A stretch of 64,000 bases of DNA from Paracoccus tegillarcae (GCF_002847305.1 NZ_CP025409.1:1-64000); one strand, 5' to 3'. Counted from the stretch's first letter, positions 42,340 to 52,520 are shown. The notes: a model not told the origin generated them from the letters alone. A program made the numbers and translations.

Positions 42340-43655
42340 CAGAACATCTCAAGATCGGTATTGACCCGAACCATGACCACCGCGCCCTGGTCGACCGAAA
42401 TCGTTGCCGGAATGTCGAGATATTCAGCCAAGACGTTATCGAGGGCGTCGGACGCATCCTGGCCGATACTCTCCACCGTATCGCGCGTGGTCTCGCTGCC
42501 GCCATTCTCTTCGATGCTGGCGACGGCAATGTCCGGCAGCGCACCGATGATCGACACGGCCGCGGCCGATCCGAAGCGGGCCAGCGTGTGATTGTTGACC
42601 TTGCCGGTCATGCCCGCGCGTCCGATGCGGTCTGTGCCATACCCTTCGAGTTGCACGGATTGGCCATCCGCGGTCACCAGACGGTCCCAAGCGATCATCA
42701 CCCGGCGCTGCCCACGCTCGATCTGCGAATTATATCGGCCATAGAGTTTGGAACCACGCGGGATCAGGACCTGGCTCATGTCCATCGACCACACATCATA
42801 GCTGACATTGGCCGCGACATTGCCGGGCAATTGGCTGCTTATGGCCGTTTCCAGCGTCGCTTCGATCAGCGTGCCTTGAATAATCGTGTTGGACGGGCTG
42901 CCAATGACCTCGCTCTGTGTCACCCGCGCCTTGTTCGCTCCGGCGCGAAGGAACTCATCGCCGGCAGCGTAATCGCGAGCATCGCCTCCATCCGGCGTCT
43001 CAGATCCGCCACTTGCCCGATATGTCACCATGGGCGAGGCGATCTGGGCCTGCTTGCGCGCTTCCTCTTCGGCCCGGCGAGCCTCGTATTCGGCCCGGCG
43101 CTGCGCCTCAAGTGCGGCGGCGGCATCCTGTTCGCCAAAAAGCTGATCCTGGGTTTCCAGTTGCGATTGCAGCCGCAGCATTTCCCGCTCGGCCTCGGCA
43201 AGGGCCTCGTCCTTCAGCGCCGCATCGCCCTTCATCTGCTCCATTTCCGCCAGAAGCGCGTCGCGGGCCGTATCGCCCTCCGTCAGCTTCAGCTGCAATC
43301 CATCAAGCTCGGCCGCCAACTCGTCGATCCGCGTCTGATCGACCACTTCCACCGTTTCCGTGCGTGTGGCCGGGGCTTGCGGCACCTGCGGTTCCGGACG
43401 CGGCCGGGTGATGGTAAAGCCATCGAGGCCGCTGCCGTCCTGAAAATCCGTCACCTGCGATGTGGGCAGGTTCAGCGAGGCGCCTTGCGGCGGCGCATCT
43501 GTCGCAGTCAGGAAAGCATAGCTGGCCAGTGCTGCGCCGGCGGTGAAGGTTCCGGCACCGATTGCCCAGGGCTTCCAGCGGTTCATCCGTCCGGGCTTGC
43601 GCTGAAGGCGCTGCAACCGTTCCTCGATGCCGCTCTGCTCGTTCTCATTCGCCAT
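42339..43655 (-). CDS. virB10: VirB10 channel scaffold protein
   Basis: 438 residues. Short cytoplasmic N-terminus, one membrane segment near 30-50, a Pro/Glu-rich and coiled-coil periplasmic linker (about 80-200), then the C-terminal beta-barrel domain with the family blocks TIIQGTLIEATLETAISSQL, IPRGSKLYGRY and ERGQRRVMIAWDRL. Spans inner to outer membrane and senses ATP use by VirB11/VirD4. Confidence 0.96.
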   Translation of the reverse strand: MANENEQSGIEERLQRLQRKPGRMNRWKPWAIGAGTFTAGAALASYAFLTATDAPPQGASLNLPTSQVTDFQDGSGLDGFTITRPRPEPQVPQAPATRTETVEVVDQTRIDELAAELDGLQLKLTEGDTARDALLAEMEQMKGDAALKDEALAEAEREMLRLQSQLETQDQLFGEQDAAAALEAQRRAEYEARRAEEEARKQAQIASPMVTYRASGGSETPDGGDARDYAAGDEFLRAGANKARVTQSEVIGSPSNTIIQGTLIEATLETAISSQLPGNVAANVSYDVWSMDMSQVLIPRGSKLYGRYNSQIERGQRRVMIAWDRLVTADGQSVQLEGYGTDRIGRAGMTGKVNNHTLARFGSAAAVSIIGALPDIAVASIEENGGSETTRDTVESIGQDASDALDNVLAEYLDIPATISVDQGAVVMVRVNTDLEMF

Positions 43656-43665
43656 CGATACCTCC

Positions 43666-44397
43666 TTACAGCCCGGCCTGTGCGGCCGAGCCGGTCACGC
43701 AGACATATTGATCGCCATAGCGCAGCACCCACCGTTCCGAGCGGCCCGCAACCGTGATGACGGTGCCTTTCGTGGTGCTGTTGACCGCATATTCGAGACC
43801 TTTGCTATCGGCCCGGAAAACGCTTGGCATCGGTGCGCCAGGCGGGATCTGGAAATAGGTCCGGTTGCCATCGTCGGAAACGCCGGTCGGCGCGAAAGTC
43901 GCACCATTGACCTTGCGCGAGACCGCATAGCGCATCGGCGGCAGGGTCGCGGCGGCCGTCGCAGCGGCGGCGCCCGCCGAGCGGGTCGATCCTCCCTCGC
44001 CGGGCACCGTGAATTTCACCGACCAGCTGGGTGTGCCGCGGCTGGTTTCCACAAGGTTGATGAAATAGAACCGCCGGTTCGTCTCGACGGTCATATTGGT
44101 TGCAGCGCCCTGGATGACCGGCTTCACCGTGAAGACGTTCGCGCCTTCCAACTTGTCGATCTGGAAGCTTTCGCTGTCGCCGATGGCGATCGACTGGATG
44201 CGTTCGCCATTGCCAAGCTCGATCAGCGTCACGTTCCGCACCCGCGTCTGCACCGTATAGACCTGGCCTTCCTGATAGGTCGCATAGGTCACACGATGGT
44301 CGCGCGAGCCCGATTGGGGCCGCGCCTCGGCATGAACAAGGCCCGGCAGAGCGAGATATGCAGCCAGAACGGCCGCGCCATAGGTCGATTTTAGCAT
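43666..44397 (-). CDS. virB9: VirB9 outer-membrane core protein
   Basis: 243 residues with a signal peptide ending near VHA/EARPQSG. Family blocks: the YATYQEGQVYTVQTRVRNVT strand set, GDSESFQIDKLEGANVFTVKP, and a C-terminal domain with RYGDQYVCVTG. Usually disulfide-linked to the VirB7 lipoprotein. Overlaps virB8 by one base. Confidence 0.95.
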   Translation of the reverse strand: MLKSTYGAAVLAAYLALPGLVHAEARPQSGSRDHRVTYATYQEGQVYTVQTRVRNVTLIELGNGERIQSIAIGDSESFQIDKLEGANVFTVKPVIQGAATNMTVETNRRFYFINLVETSRGTPSWSVKFTVPGEGGSTRSAGAAAATAAATLPPMRYAVSRKVNGATFAPTGVSDDGNRTYFQIPPGAPMPSVFRADSKGLEYAVNSTTKGTVITVAGRSERWVLRYGDQYVCVTGSAAQAGL

Positions 44398-45080
44398 CAG
44401 TTTCCTCCTTCCTGCTGGGCTTCGAGAGATTCAGCCGTCACGCGATAATCCGTCACCGTGAAGCCGAAGGGGTTTTCCCAGACCAGCTCGACCGCCGATT
44501 GCTGGGTCGGCACGAACTGATAGGTGACGGTCGCATAGAAATTGCCGATCCGATCATCTTCGCCGGGACGGCTCAGCGTCTTGGTGAACCGCACCTGCGT
44601 CGTGTCCTCATCAATCGGGTTGACGCTCAACACCTCGATCGAGATCTTGCCCGTCGCCCCATAGAGATCGGGCGGATAATCCGCATTGCCCTCGGTCCAG
44701 AGCGCTCGCACGCTTTGCTGCGCGATGCCGGCCGACTTGCGATAGACCGCCAGAATACGCCGCTCGTTGTCATTCGCGTCGTAGGTCTCGCGATCCATGA
44801 CGTAATTGAAGACGAGGCTCTGCTTGACCGCATCCGCATGTTCGATACTCGCGTTCTCGATCTCGACCGCGCGTTCGGCGATGCCGGTGTCGCGGTCCAC
44901 GATGGTCAGGTAAGCCTGCGTCTCCTTCAGCGGCAGCAGCATGACCAGGGCGGTCAGCTCGCCCACCGCGATCAGGCTGCTGAAAATCGCCACACCCCAG
45001 GCCGTCCGCAGGCTGCGTCTTGCCCCGAAAATCAATTCGCTTTCGAGAATCGTCCTCTGTTCAGACACGCGGTCTGTCAT
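44397..45080 (-). CDS. virB8: VirB8 inner-membrane scaffold protein
   Basis: 227 residues: short cytoplasmic part, one membrane helix near 28-50, and a periplasmic NTF2-like domain containing KQSLVFNYVMDRETYD and the GNFYATVTYQF end. Nucleates assembly of the channel. No virB7 lies in the 38-bp gap before it, where many vir operons have one. Confidence 0.94.
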   Translation of the reverse strand: MTDRVSEQRTILESELIFGARRSLRTAWGVAIFSSLIAVGELTALVMLLPLKETQAYLTIVDRDTGIAERAVEIENASIEHADAVKQSLVFNYVMDRETYDANDNERRILAVYRKSAGIAQQSVRALWTEGNADYPPDLYGATGKISIEVLSVNPIDEDTTQVRFTKTLSRPGEDDRIGNFYATVTYQFVPTQQSAVELVWENPFGFTVTDYRVTAESLEAQQEGGN

Positions 45081-45118
45081 AATTTCACCTCATGAATCTG
45101 GCTCTTGGCCTTGTCTGC

Positions 45119-46150
45119 TCAGTCCTTGCCGCCGCGCAGCAACCGCATGTCGCGAAATTTCTGACCGATCGCTGCGCCACGTTCACGCAATTCGCGGTCC
45201 CGGTCCTGCGCCTGCTTTCGCGGATCGTCGGATGTGCCGGCGCGCGCGGCGCTGGCGATGGTCGCCGCATCGCGGATCGTCGAGGTGCCGGGCACGTTCT
45301 GTGCCGCCACCCCGAGCCCGCCCTGTCCAAGGCGCAATGCCTGCGGCGCGATATTGGCCAGATGGAAATGACCGGTGATATTCGACGCGGCCGAGGGGAT
45401 CGCCTTCAGCGCGAAGATGCCGACGAAGACGATGACCAGGAAGCCAATGATCTGGCTGATCGTGTCCACATTGTCTTGGCGAACAAACTGTTGCCGAGCC
45501 ACGGCTACGATGGTTGCAATGACCGACGACGCAGCAATCGGATACATCAGATAACCGACGAAACTGCTGAGCCAGGCCTCGAACATGTTCTTCGTCCGCT
45601 CGAAGATCGTCGCGACCATGGCAATCGGCGCCACCCCGATCAGGAAGGCCAGCATGATCTTGGCAAAGCCGACGATCAGCACATAGATGCCCATCAGCAG
45701 CGACAGCAACACGAAGAAGACACCGCCCAGAAACCCGCGCATGATCGAGCCCTGTGACTTGGCCACGCCATCTGCCGTGTCTGCCATCTGTACAGCAAAA
45801 TCATCCATCGCTGCATAAGCGCTGTTCTGTCCTGTGGTCGCAGCAATGTCGAAGAAGCGCATCGCCATATCGCCGCTGGTCGTGGCGAAGGCATCATAGA
45901 CCGGCCCGAAATTCGACCAGGAGAAGGCGAAGAAATAGACAAGGATGATCCGCACTGCCAGCTGGATCGAATCCCGCGCATTCATCTGGAAATAGCCGAT
46001 GGCCATGTTCATGCCGACCAGCACCAGCAGGATCGTGCAGACGATGGTCATCACCGGCAGCATCCCGGCGGCGGTCGCCTCGAAAAACCGCTCGCCGGCG
46101 GTCATGACGCTGGTGTCGATGGTGGTCAGGATATCGGTGACAATGCCCAT
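45119..46150 (-). CDS. virB6: VirB6 polytopic channel protein
   Basis: 343 residues with several membrane segments, an N-terminal periplasmic start, and the conserved central region FVLLSLLMGIYVLIVGFAKI followed by APIAMVATIFERTKNMFEAW. The C-terminal 70 residues are soluble and charged. The start at 46150 overlaps the upstream stop (TGATG); the ORF could begin six codons earlier without a site. Confidence 0.93.
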   Translation of the reverse strand: MGIVTDILTTIDTSVMTAGERFFEATAAGMLPVMTIVCTILLVLVGMNMAIGYFQMNARDSIQLAVRIILVYFFAFSWSNFGPVYDAFATTSGDMAMRFFDIAATTGQNSAYAAMDDFAVQMADTADGVAKSQGSIMRGFLGGVFFVLLSLLMGIYVLIVGFAKIMLAFLIGVAPIAMVATIFERTKNMFEAWLSSFVGYLMYPIAASSVIATIVAVARQQFVRQDNVDTISQIIGFLVIVFVGIFALKAIPSAASNITGHFHLANIAPQALRLGQGGLGVAAQNVPGTSTIRDAATIASAARAGTSDDPRKQAQDRDRELRERGAAIGQKFRDMRLLRGGKD

Positions 46151-46725
46151 CAGAATTTCCCTCCGCACATGGCTTCCACCTGGTCGCGCAGCTCGTTGCC
46201 ATCTTTTTCGTATTCGCCACCGATAATCAGGCGGTTCCAGTCATCGCCATGTTCGGCGACGATCTGATCCTTGATCTTTTGGACCTCGGCGAAAGGCGCG
46301 ACCTTGCCCGCACAGGTGCAATCTTTGGTCGTCAATACCCGCTCATAGCGCACGTAATCGTATAACATTCGATCGGCGTATGCGTCTGGTGTCCCTCTGA
46401 AAAACTCCGCCGACTTCACTTCCGGCACCTTCTCGCAGGTCTCGTAAAGCACGTTCTCGGTCAGTGCCTCGGGCATATCGCCGGTCCCGCCGGCCGGCGG
46501 CGACATGCGCAGGTAATCGTCCTCGGCCTGCACGTCCTCTTCCGTCATTCCGAGATCTGGGTCGGGCTCGTTGAAAATCTCGTCCAGCCCGGCAAAGGGA
46601 TTGTCGTCGGCCTGCGTCACCAGGCCCTCGGGCGTGGTTTCCTCGACCGGCCGCATCTGCGCCACCGCCACGGCGGCCAGAACGGCAAGGACGGCAGTTC
46701 CGCCCAGGATCATGCGCTTCTTCAT
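46150..46725 (-). CDS. Exported protein of the type IV secretion locus, 191 aa
   Basis: Not recognised. N-terminal hydrophobic segment (residues 3-22) acts as signal or anchor; an acidic Pro-rich stretch follows, then a C-terminal domain with Cys in YETCEKVP, DCTCAG and MCGGKF, enough for two disulfides. Placed between virB5 and virB6 with a one-base overlap to virB6. May be a periplasmic partner of the channel, possibly an entry-exclusion or VirB7-like function. Confidence 0.78.
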   Translation of the reverse strand: MKKRMILGGTAVLAVLAAVAVAQMRPVEETTPEGLVTQADDNPFAGLDEIFNEPDPDLGMTEEDVQAEDDYLRMSPPAGGTGDMPEALTENVLYETCEKVPEVKSAEFFRGTPDAYADRMLYDYVRYERVLTTKDCTCAGKVAPFAEVQKIKDQIVAEHGDDWNRLIIGGEYEKDGNELRDQVEAMCGGKF

Positions 46726-46726
46726 C

Positions 46727-47518
46727 TCAATCCTCCGGCAGCTTGATGGTCAGGTATTTCTCTTCATCGGCGGCAGTCGCGGCATCCATGATCCCGGCTT
46801 CGCCAAGGCTCACGGTCTGCACCGCCTCCATCGCCCAGATATTCGCCAGCGCGATACCAAGCTCCCCGGTCACGCGCGTATTCAGATCGATGGCTTCCTT
46901 CAGGTTCGTCGTGTCGCCGATCTGCTGCATGAAACCGTCCATCCGCGTCAGGCTTTCCCGTGCCGCCTGCGAAGAGCTTTCCGCAGCCACCGACATGAAA
47001 GCGCCGACATTGGCCTGGTTGCCGATGCGCGCAGCCGAAGGATCGTCGCTGCTTGCCAGTGCATCCACATCGCTGCGTTCGATGCCGGATTGTTCAAACG
47101 TCTTGTCCACATAGCCGCTGACACTGGTGCCGCCGATCTGGCTGGCATTTGCCAGCACGCCGGACCAGTTGCCCGCCTTGGCCGCATCGAGTGATTTCGA
47201 CAGGTCCGAGAAATCGGGCAGGATATCGCGCAGGAAACTGGCCGGATCGAGGCCGAGATCGGCCAGGCTCAACCCGTTGCGCAGCGCATCGAGCTGCGCT
47301 TCCAGCGTCCTGATCTGTTCGACCAGCTTCAGCGTCTGCTCGTCCAGCTTCACATTCTGCGCGATCTGCTCGCGCAGCTGAAGCTTCTGTTCGGCGATCA
47401 TTTCTTGGAGCTTGGCGATGCTGGTCACGTCGATCGTCGGCACGCCCTGGCCAAAGGCAGTCGGCGCGGCCATGATCGCCAGCACGGTCAGGCCGAGTTT
47501 CATCTTCGTCAAAATCAT
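46727..47518 (-). CDS. virB5: VirB5 minor pilus protein
   Basis: 263 residues with a signal peptide cleaved after [11 protein letters not shown]. The mature part is helical: a long coiled coil (30-80), a globular middle and the C-terminal repeat-like region [22 protein letters not shown]. Located at the pilus tip in VirB systems and thought to mediate contact. The neighbouring upstream gene shares its N- and C-terminal motifs. Its start overlaps that gene's stop by four bases. Confidence 0.92.
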   Translation of the reverse strand: MILTKMKLGLTVLAIMAAPTAFGQGVPTIDVTSIAKLQEMIAEQKLQLREQIAQNVKLDEQTLKLVEQIRTLEAQLDALRNGLSLADLGLDPASFLRDILPDFSDLSKSLDAAKAGNWSGVLANASQIGGTSVSGYVDKTFEQSGIERSDVDALASSDDPSAARIGNQANVGAFMSVAAESSSQAARESLTRMDGFMQQIGDTTNLKEAIDLNTRVTGELGIALANIWAMEAVQTVSLGEAGIMDAATAADEEKYLTIKLPED

Positions 47519-48678
47519 GGCTGTAACCTCACCTGCAAATATTTTTCATCTTCGATATAGGCCTGGATCAGCAGCGCATTCCGCGCCGCCTCGATCTTCT
47601 GGCGTGTCGCCATCAGCCGGATCAGGATATTGCCCATCCGCGCAACCTCGCCCCGCGCATAGGTGTTCAGATCCATCGCTTCCTTCACCGACTGCGTGCC
47701 CTCGATCTGGCTGACGATCGACCGCAGCCGCGTGGCGGAAGCAGTCATCGTGTCCATTGACCAGGCGGCGTAATGCGTCCCGGCATCCGAGAGGTTCGAG
47801 GCTTCGGCAATCGCCAGATCCTTGGGATCGAGCGTGCCGATCGCATCGGCCGCGCCGCCCATGCGCGCGGCATAGCGGCTGTAATAGCCGCTGATCTTGC
47901 GCACATAATCCTGGGTTTCCTTGTAAGGCGGGACGCCATTGTATTTCTGGACCGCGCCTGGACCGGCATTATAGGCGGCAAGCGCCAGTTCCATCGAGCC
48001 GAACTTGCCCAACTGTTCCAGCAGGTATCGGGCGCCGCCGTCCAGTTGCAGGCGCGGATCGTCGTAATAGGCCGGATATATGCCGAGATATTGCGCCGTG
48101 CCGGGGATGATCTGCGTGAGGCCGAAGGCTGCCTTCGGGCTTTTCGCGCCGATGGAGAAATTCGATTCCTGCTTCACCAGTGCCTGGAACCAGCAGCGGA
48201 ACTCAACGGCATTGATGCCCGCGCGGCCAAGCGCGGGATGGCCCCCGAACTTGATCGCGGTTTCTGCGATCATCTGTTCGATCGTCACGGGCGCATCGCC
48301 CATGATCCGGTCAACATAGGGATTATTGTCGTCGATCGCATAGACCGTCGAGGCCGCATAGGCACTGCCTGCGCCGCCGCCCTCTTCCAGCCCCGGAATG
48401 AAGGCGCTGGTGCCGGTCAGCAGTTCCAGCGTGCCATCGAGCGCCGCCAGCTGTTCCTTTTCCCGCGCCAGAAGCTCCGTCTGCCGCGCGGTTTCCTCGA
48501 TCTCCGCAGTCCTGGTTTCATGGCCGGTGTCGAGTTGCAGGATGATGGCGAGAATGCCCTTGGCGTCGATATCGGGCACACCCTGGGCCAGTACCGCAAG
48601 CGGTGCCGCGGTCACGCTGGCCGCCATCAGCAGGCAGGTCGTCCGCCTGCCCGTCCGGTCACTTCGCCGCAGGAACAT
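47515..48678 (-). CDS. Lytic transglycosylase embedded in a VirB5-like protein
   Basis: 387 residues. After a signal peptide the mature start [14 protein letters not shown] and coiled coil mimic VirB5 ([10 protein letters not shown]). Residues about 138-270 are an SLT lytic transglycosylase with catalytic Glu171 (LVKQESNFS), [10 protein letters not shown] and [19 protein letters not shown]. The last 60 residues return to VirB5-like sequence ([20 protein letters not shown] ... DEKYLQVRL), close to VirB5's own [11 protein letters not shown] and EEKYLTIKL. It would cut murein at the site where the minor pilin docks. A separate VirB1 is also present at 51.8 kb. Confidence 0.88.
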   Translation of the reverse strand: MFLRRSDRTGRRTTCLLMAASVTAAPLAVLAQGVPDIDAKGILAIILQLDTGHETRTAEIEETARQTELLAREKEQLAALDGTLELLTGTSAFIPGLEEGGGAGSAYAASTVYAIDDNNPYVDRIMGDAPVTIEQMIAETAIKFGGHPALGRAGINAVEFRCWFQALVKQESNFSIGAKSPKAAFGLTQIIPGTAQYLGIYPAYYDDPRLQLDGGARYLLEQLGKFGSMELALAAYNAGPGAVQKYNGVPPYKETQDYVRKISGYYSRYAARMGGAADAIGTLDPKDLAIAEASNLSDAGTHYAAWSMDTMTASATRLRSIVSQIEGTQSVKEAMDLNTYARGEVARMGNILIRLMATRQKIEAARNALLIQAYIEDEKYLQVRLQP

Positions 48679-48808
48679 AACGGAAATCGCAATCGTCAGA
48701 GGGAAGCAGGGCCATGCTGGACCAGCAGTTGCTCTTTTTGATCGGTGTCTCGCCACAGGCTGCCAGCAGCGGCAGGGCGGTCAGAAGCAGGATAATCGCC
48801 TTCGTCAT
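48659..48808 (-). CDS. Small lipoprotein, VirB7 candidate
   Basis: 49 residues with a clear lipobox, LLAAC at the end of a hydrophobic signal. The mature part has two further Cys (NCWSS, DDCDF), which would allow the disulfide VirB7 makes with VirB9. It follows virB4 rather than virB6, an unusual place for virB7, but no other lipoprotein is in the operon. Its end overlaps the next gene by 20 bases. Confidence 0.75.
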   Translation of the reverse strand: MTKAIILLLTALPLLAACGETPIKKSNCWSSMALLPSDDCDFRYVPAAK

Positions 48809-48809
48809 C

Positions 48810-51173
48810 TTATTCGGTCCTCCAGAAATTCGGTATCTTTGCGTAATCCTCGCCAAAAGCCTGTTTCGCGGCAGTATCGCTGCCAAGCGCGGCCAGGAGT
48901 GGTCCCAATGCGGACAGATCGGCATTCAGCACTGTCGAGCCGGTATGACCATTGAACAGCACTTCGCGCTGTCCGCGCGATCCATTCAGCAGAAAGCCGA
49001 TCTGGTTCTCGGTCAGGCCATAGCCGTCATAGTCCCGCTCGGTCGCGCGGCTGTTCGGAAACAGCATCCGGTTCGGCAGACCTTCGAGGATCGACTTCGC
49101 CTTGCTGTCCCGTATCTGGCTCGGAAACTGCGTCATCAGGAACATCAGGACGTTCTGTTTCCGCACGGTCGGCAGCCATTTCGGAACCCGCAGCGAGAAA
49201 TAATTGTCATCCATCACCCGGCTGGCCTCATCGATCAGCAGGGCAGTCGGAATATGATCCTCGAACATCAGTTCGAGGCGCCGGAAGATATAACTCAGCA
49301 CCGCCGTGCGCTCGATCGGCAGGTCAAGGATCTCCGTCAGATCGATCCCGAGCACATTGCCCGCACCCTCGAAATCGACAATCGGGCGATCCGCTTCGCC
49401 GAAAACCCAGCCATAACGGCCCGCCGGTCCCCATTCGCCGATCCGCATAGCCAGATTGCGGCCATCGTTCACATCGCCGATCAGGTCCTGGAAATGTCGG
49501 AAGTCCCGAAGCTCGGCCGGGGCCTGCCCGTTCTGCCGGATCGCCGATTTCAGCGCATCCGACTGCTGCGGTGTCAGTTTCTGGCCGCCGCGTTCCACCA
49601 GCGTTGACAGCCAGTCCATCTGCCAGGCCTCGCCACGCGGGCCGCTTTCGGTCAGAAGTGGGTTCAGCCCGGTCGGCTGACCGGCAAGGATCTCCGCATA
49701 ACGGCCACCAAGCGCCGTCACGACGGGACGCAACGCCTTGTCCTTGTCGAAGAGGATGAGACGGATACCGGCCCGCATCGCCTGCGTCGCCAGAAAGGCC
49801 ATCGTCGTCGATTTACCTGCATCGGACGGGCCGAGAACCAGCGTGTGTCCAAGCGTCGGGTCGGCGGGCGCTGGCTTGCCGGGCTTGTGCCAACTGAAGC
49901 GATGCGCGCAACCGCCCGCTGTTTCCATCACCGTGATCGGCGTCTGCCAGGGCAAACCCTCCGCCGGTGTGCCGGCATCTTCCATGTGCAGCGATGCCAT
50001 ATCGGCGAATGTGACCGTGCTGACAGCCATTTCAAAGCACTGATAGTCCTGGTTGCCGGGGTGCTGTGCGAAGAAGGTCGCCTCCTGCGCACGCATGGTG
50101 CGCGTCAGCGTCACCTTCATCCGCTCGGCAATTCCCCGGATATGAGAGACGCGGGCGTCCAGTTCCGCTTCACTGTCTGCGAAGATCGTGATCGACAGCT
50201 GATGCGCACCGATCCCGAGTTTTCCGGTCTCCACGTCATCGGCAGCTTGGAGCAGTTGCGCCTCGATCGTCGGCACCAGATCGCCAGCGGCACGGATCTG
50301 GTTGACGCGGCGCTTCACCCGCCCCGAAATCTTGTGATTTGCGACCGGGGTGAAGGAATGGCAGATCACCGTGTCAATCGAGGTGTCGAGCGCATCGAGC
50401 ATCCCCGGCCAGGTGGTTTCACTGTATTTCCAGATTGCCAGCGTCGCCGCATACCGCGGCCGGTCGAAACCTTCTTCGACCTTCATCGATCCCCTGTTCG
50501 GATCGAAAGCCACGGCGATATTCGACACATCCTCGGCGATCATGGTCCGTGACCCACGATATTCCTTGCGCAGAACCGCCGTGTTGATGGCCGACAGGAA
50601 GCCAAGAAGGCTTCCGTCACCGATCTTCAACCGGCGCGTGCGAACCGCAAAGCTTGTCTCGATGATCGACACAACCTCACGCAATTCGTGCAGCCGCTTG
50701 GCCGTATTGTTGTCGAGAAGGCGATTGGCCGCCTTCCCGAAGAGCGGCACCCGCAAGGGCTGCACCTGGTTGCGAACGACCGTCAGCACCAGCACGAAAT
50801 CATGCAGGTTCCTGCTGTCCAGATGCGCCTGCCAGGCACGATCCACATCCGCCGCAAATCCGTCGCCACGGATCGGCTTCAATCCGAACTCGGCCGGGCG
50901 CATCATCCGGTGGACATAGATCGTGAAGCGTTCGTCCAATCCGTCGAGGACATGTGCAAACGCCCGCCGCAATTCGCGGATATCGCCGTCCGAACTGGTC
51001 GTGCCGTCGATGCCGGTCACTTCCATAGCCATCATCAGGCCATTTTCGCGAGTGCGGATCGTTTCGTCATCGACCTCAAGCACATAGGGCATGTGCCGGT
51101 AGAGCTTCATGTCGGCCGGCAGGACCGCCCGCGCACGCTCGCTCAACTCGTTCATGTCGCGGGCGTTAAACAT
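48810..51173 (-). CDS. virB4: VirB4 ATPase
   Basis: 787 residues, the largest channel ATPase. N-terminal domain with the family's YLEVDDETIRTRENGLMMA-like start; C-terminal RecA fold with Walker A GPSDAGKSTT, Walker B ALLIDEASRV and the motif FLMTQFPSQIRDSKAKSIL. Energises assembly and pilus biogenesis. Overlaps virB3 by eight bases. Confidence 0.96.
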   Translation of the reverse strand: MFNARDMNELSERARAVLPADMKLYRHMPYVLEVDDETIRTRENGLMMAMEVTGIDGTTSSDGDIRELRRAFAHVLDGLDERFTIYVHRMMRPAEFGLKPIRGDGFAADVDRAWQAHLDSRNLHDFVLVLTVVRNQVQPLRVPLFGKAANRLLDNNTAKRLHELREVVSIIETSFAVRTRRLKIGDGSLLGFLSAINTAVLRKEYRGSRTMIAEDVSNIAVAFDPNRGSMKVEEGFDRPRYAATLAIWKYSETTWPGMLDALDTSIDTVICHSFTPVANHKISGRVKRRVNQIRAAGDLVPTIEAQLLQAADDVETGKLGIGAHQLSITIFADSEAELDARVSHIRGIAERMKVTLTRTMRAQEATFFAQHPGNQDYQCFEMAVSTVTFADMASLHMEDAGTPAEGLPWQTPITVMETAGGCAHRFSWHKPGKPAPADPTLGHTLVLGPSDAGKSTTMAFLATQAMRAGIRLILFDKDKALRPVVTALGGRYAEILAGQPTGLNPLLTESGPRGEAWQMDWLSTLVERGGQKLTPQQSDALKSAIRQNGQAPAELRDFRHFQDLIGDVNDGRNLAMRIGEWGPAGRYGWVFGEADRPIVDFEGAGNVLGIDLTEILDLPIERTAVLSYIFRRLELMFEDHIPTALLIDEASRVMDDNYFSLRVPKWLPTVRKQNVLMFLMTQFPSQIRDSKAKSILEGLPNRMLFPNSRATERDYDGYGLTENQIGFLLNGSRGQREVLFNGHTGSTVLNADLSALGPLLAALGSDTAAKQAFGEDYAKIPNFWRTE

Positions 51174-51444
51174 AGCGACGCACCCTCTTTTCCCCGGTTA
51201 CCGCCAGTTTCGGCGGCGTCCGTTGAAAAATGACGGCCAGCACACGATGGCCGTGTGGGTTGATGATCGCGGCGACACGGGCTGCCGGATACCAGAATAG
51301 GCCAGTCAGCAGCCATGGCATCCACTTGAACCAGATGAAGGGCAACATGATCAGCGCCCCCACCGCCAGCGTATAGGGCATGGGCAGGCCAGCAAGATTG
51401 GCCTGCCTCGAAAGCCCGAGAATGACGGGGGTTCTCTCGGTCAT
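51166..51444 (-). CDS. virB3: VirB3 inner-membrane protein
   Basis: 92 residues with the typical start (TPVILGLSRQANLAGLPMPY) and two hydrophobic segments (about 22-58). Works with VirB4. One-base overlap with virB2 and overlap with virB4 keep pilin, VirB3 and VirB4 in one translational group. Confidence 0.93.
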   Translation of the reverse strand: MTERTPVILGLSRQANLAGLPMPYTLAVGALIMLPFIWFKWMPWLLTGLFWYPAARVAAIINPHGHRVLAVIFQRTPPKLAVTGEKRVRRYV

Positions 51445-51752
51445 CAGGTGAACACCGCCTTCAGCTGGGTGACGATATTGGTCGCGCCGAATGCAAAGAA
51501 TGCGCCGACACAGATCATCAGCACCCACATCCAGCTGATGCGATTGAAGGCAGCCAGGAGCCCGGTCACGATCAGGGCCACCGTGAAGAAGATCGTGATC
51601 GGGTTGCCCTTGAGCCAGGTCAGAAAGCTCGTGCCGAGCGTGTCGATCTTGCTGAACTGGACCTGCTGGGCCATGGCATCCGTCGCAACCAGCCCGACAA
51701 GCGCCACCATCAGGAGGCACAATGCCAATTGCGTGAAATTCAATTTCGTCAT
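51444..51752 (-). CDS. virB2: VirB2 major pilin
   Basis: 102 residues: long signal peptide ending near DAMA/QQVQF, then two hydrophobic helices around a small polar loop (NRIS), the prepilin layout. Start taken at 51752 because AAAGGA lies six bases upstream; 51767 is also in frame and overlaps the virB1 stop. Confidence 0.93.
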   Translation of the reverse strand: MTKLNFTQLALCLLMVALVGLVATDAMAQQVQFSKIDTLGTSFLTWLKGNPITIFFTVALIVTGLLAAFNRISWMWVLMICVGAFFAFGATNIVTQLKAVFT

Positions 51753-51763
51753 GGCAAATCCTT

Positions 51764-52450
51764 TCATTTTGCTGCCATCAATCGGGCGTGGTGCGACAGG
51801 ATCGTCACCACGTAATTCCTTGTTTCGCGATAAGGTGGGACGCCGCCGTATTTCTGGACGGCGCCGGGGCCGGCGTTATAGGCGGCAAGCGCCAGCGTCG
51901 GAGATTTGAAGGTCTGAAGCTGCATGAGCAAATAGCGGGCGCCGCCGTCCAGATTCTGCATTGGATCTCTTGGATCGACCCCGAGCCGCGCCGCCGTTCC
52001 GGGCATCAGCTGCGCCAGACCGCGCGCACCCTTCGGACTGACCGCCCTCGGATTGAACCGCGATTCCTGCCAGATCATCGCCTGGAACAGGGCAATCCAT
52101 TCCGCGCGGGTCAAACCGGCAGCGGAAATAGCCGGGTGGTTCTGATATCTCGCCGCGGTCGCACGCACCCCTTCCAGCGGCGTCGAATAGTCGCCGACCG
52201 CCCCGCGCGTCGCGATGAAATTCATCTGGCCCGAGGTTGAAGCCGCCGCCGCACCGAGGTCCTCGACTTGCTGCTCTGGGGGTTTTGCCGGGACTATGAG
52301 TTTGCCCGCCTGATCATATCGATAAACAGCCCGGTTCTGGGGATCAGTCGCGGCCTGCTCGCCTCCAGAAGATGACCCAAACCGGATTACGTCAGCCAGG
52401 CTGCAGGCACCGCTCGAAAGCAAGAAAATCAGCGCACAGGACAGCAACAT
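51764..52450 (-). CDS. virB1: VirB1 lytic transglycosylase
   Basis: 228 residues. N-terminal hydrophobic signal containing a Cys near position 16 (SGACSLAD), then a Pro/Gln-rich linker and an SLT domain with Glu129 (MIWQESRFN), [14 protein letters not shown] and [19 protein letters not shown]. Opens the cell wall for the pilus. Start at 52450 is chosen for the signal sequence; no strong ribosome site is seen. First canonical gene of the virB operon. Confidence 0.9.
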   Translation of the reverse strand: MLLSCALIFLLSSGACSLADVIRFGSSSGGEQAATDPQNRAVYRYDQAGKLIVPAKPPEQQVEDLGAAAASTSGQMNFIATRGAVGDYSTPLEGVRATAARYQNHPAISAAGLTRAEWIALFQAMIWQESRFNPRAVSPKGARGLAQLMPGTAARLGVDPRDPMQNLDGGARYLLMQLQTFKSPTLALAAYNAGPGAVQKYGGVPPYRETRNYVVTILSHHARLMAAK

Positions 52451-52520
52451 GCAGAAAGTGTTCGCTGTCGAGCACGACCGCGACTGCCTAGCTCTGTCAA
52501 AGCCTTTATGACGCTCGCTG

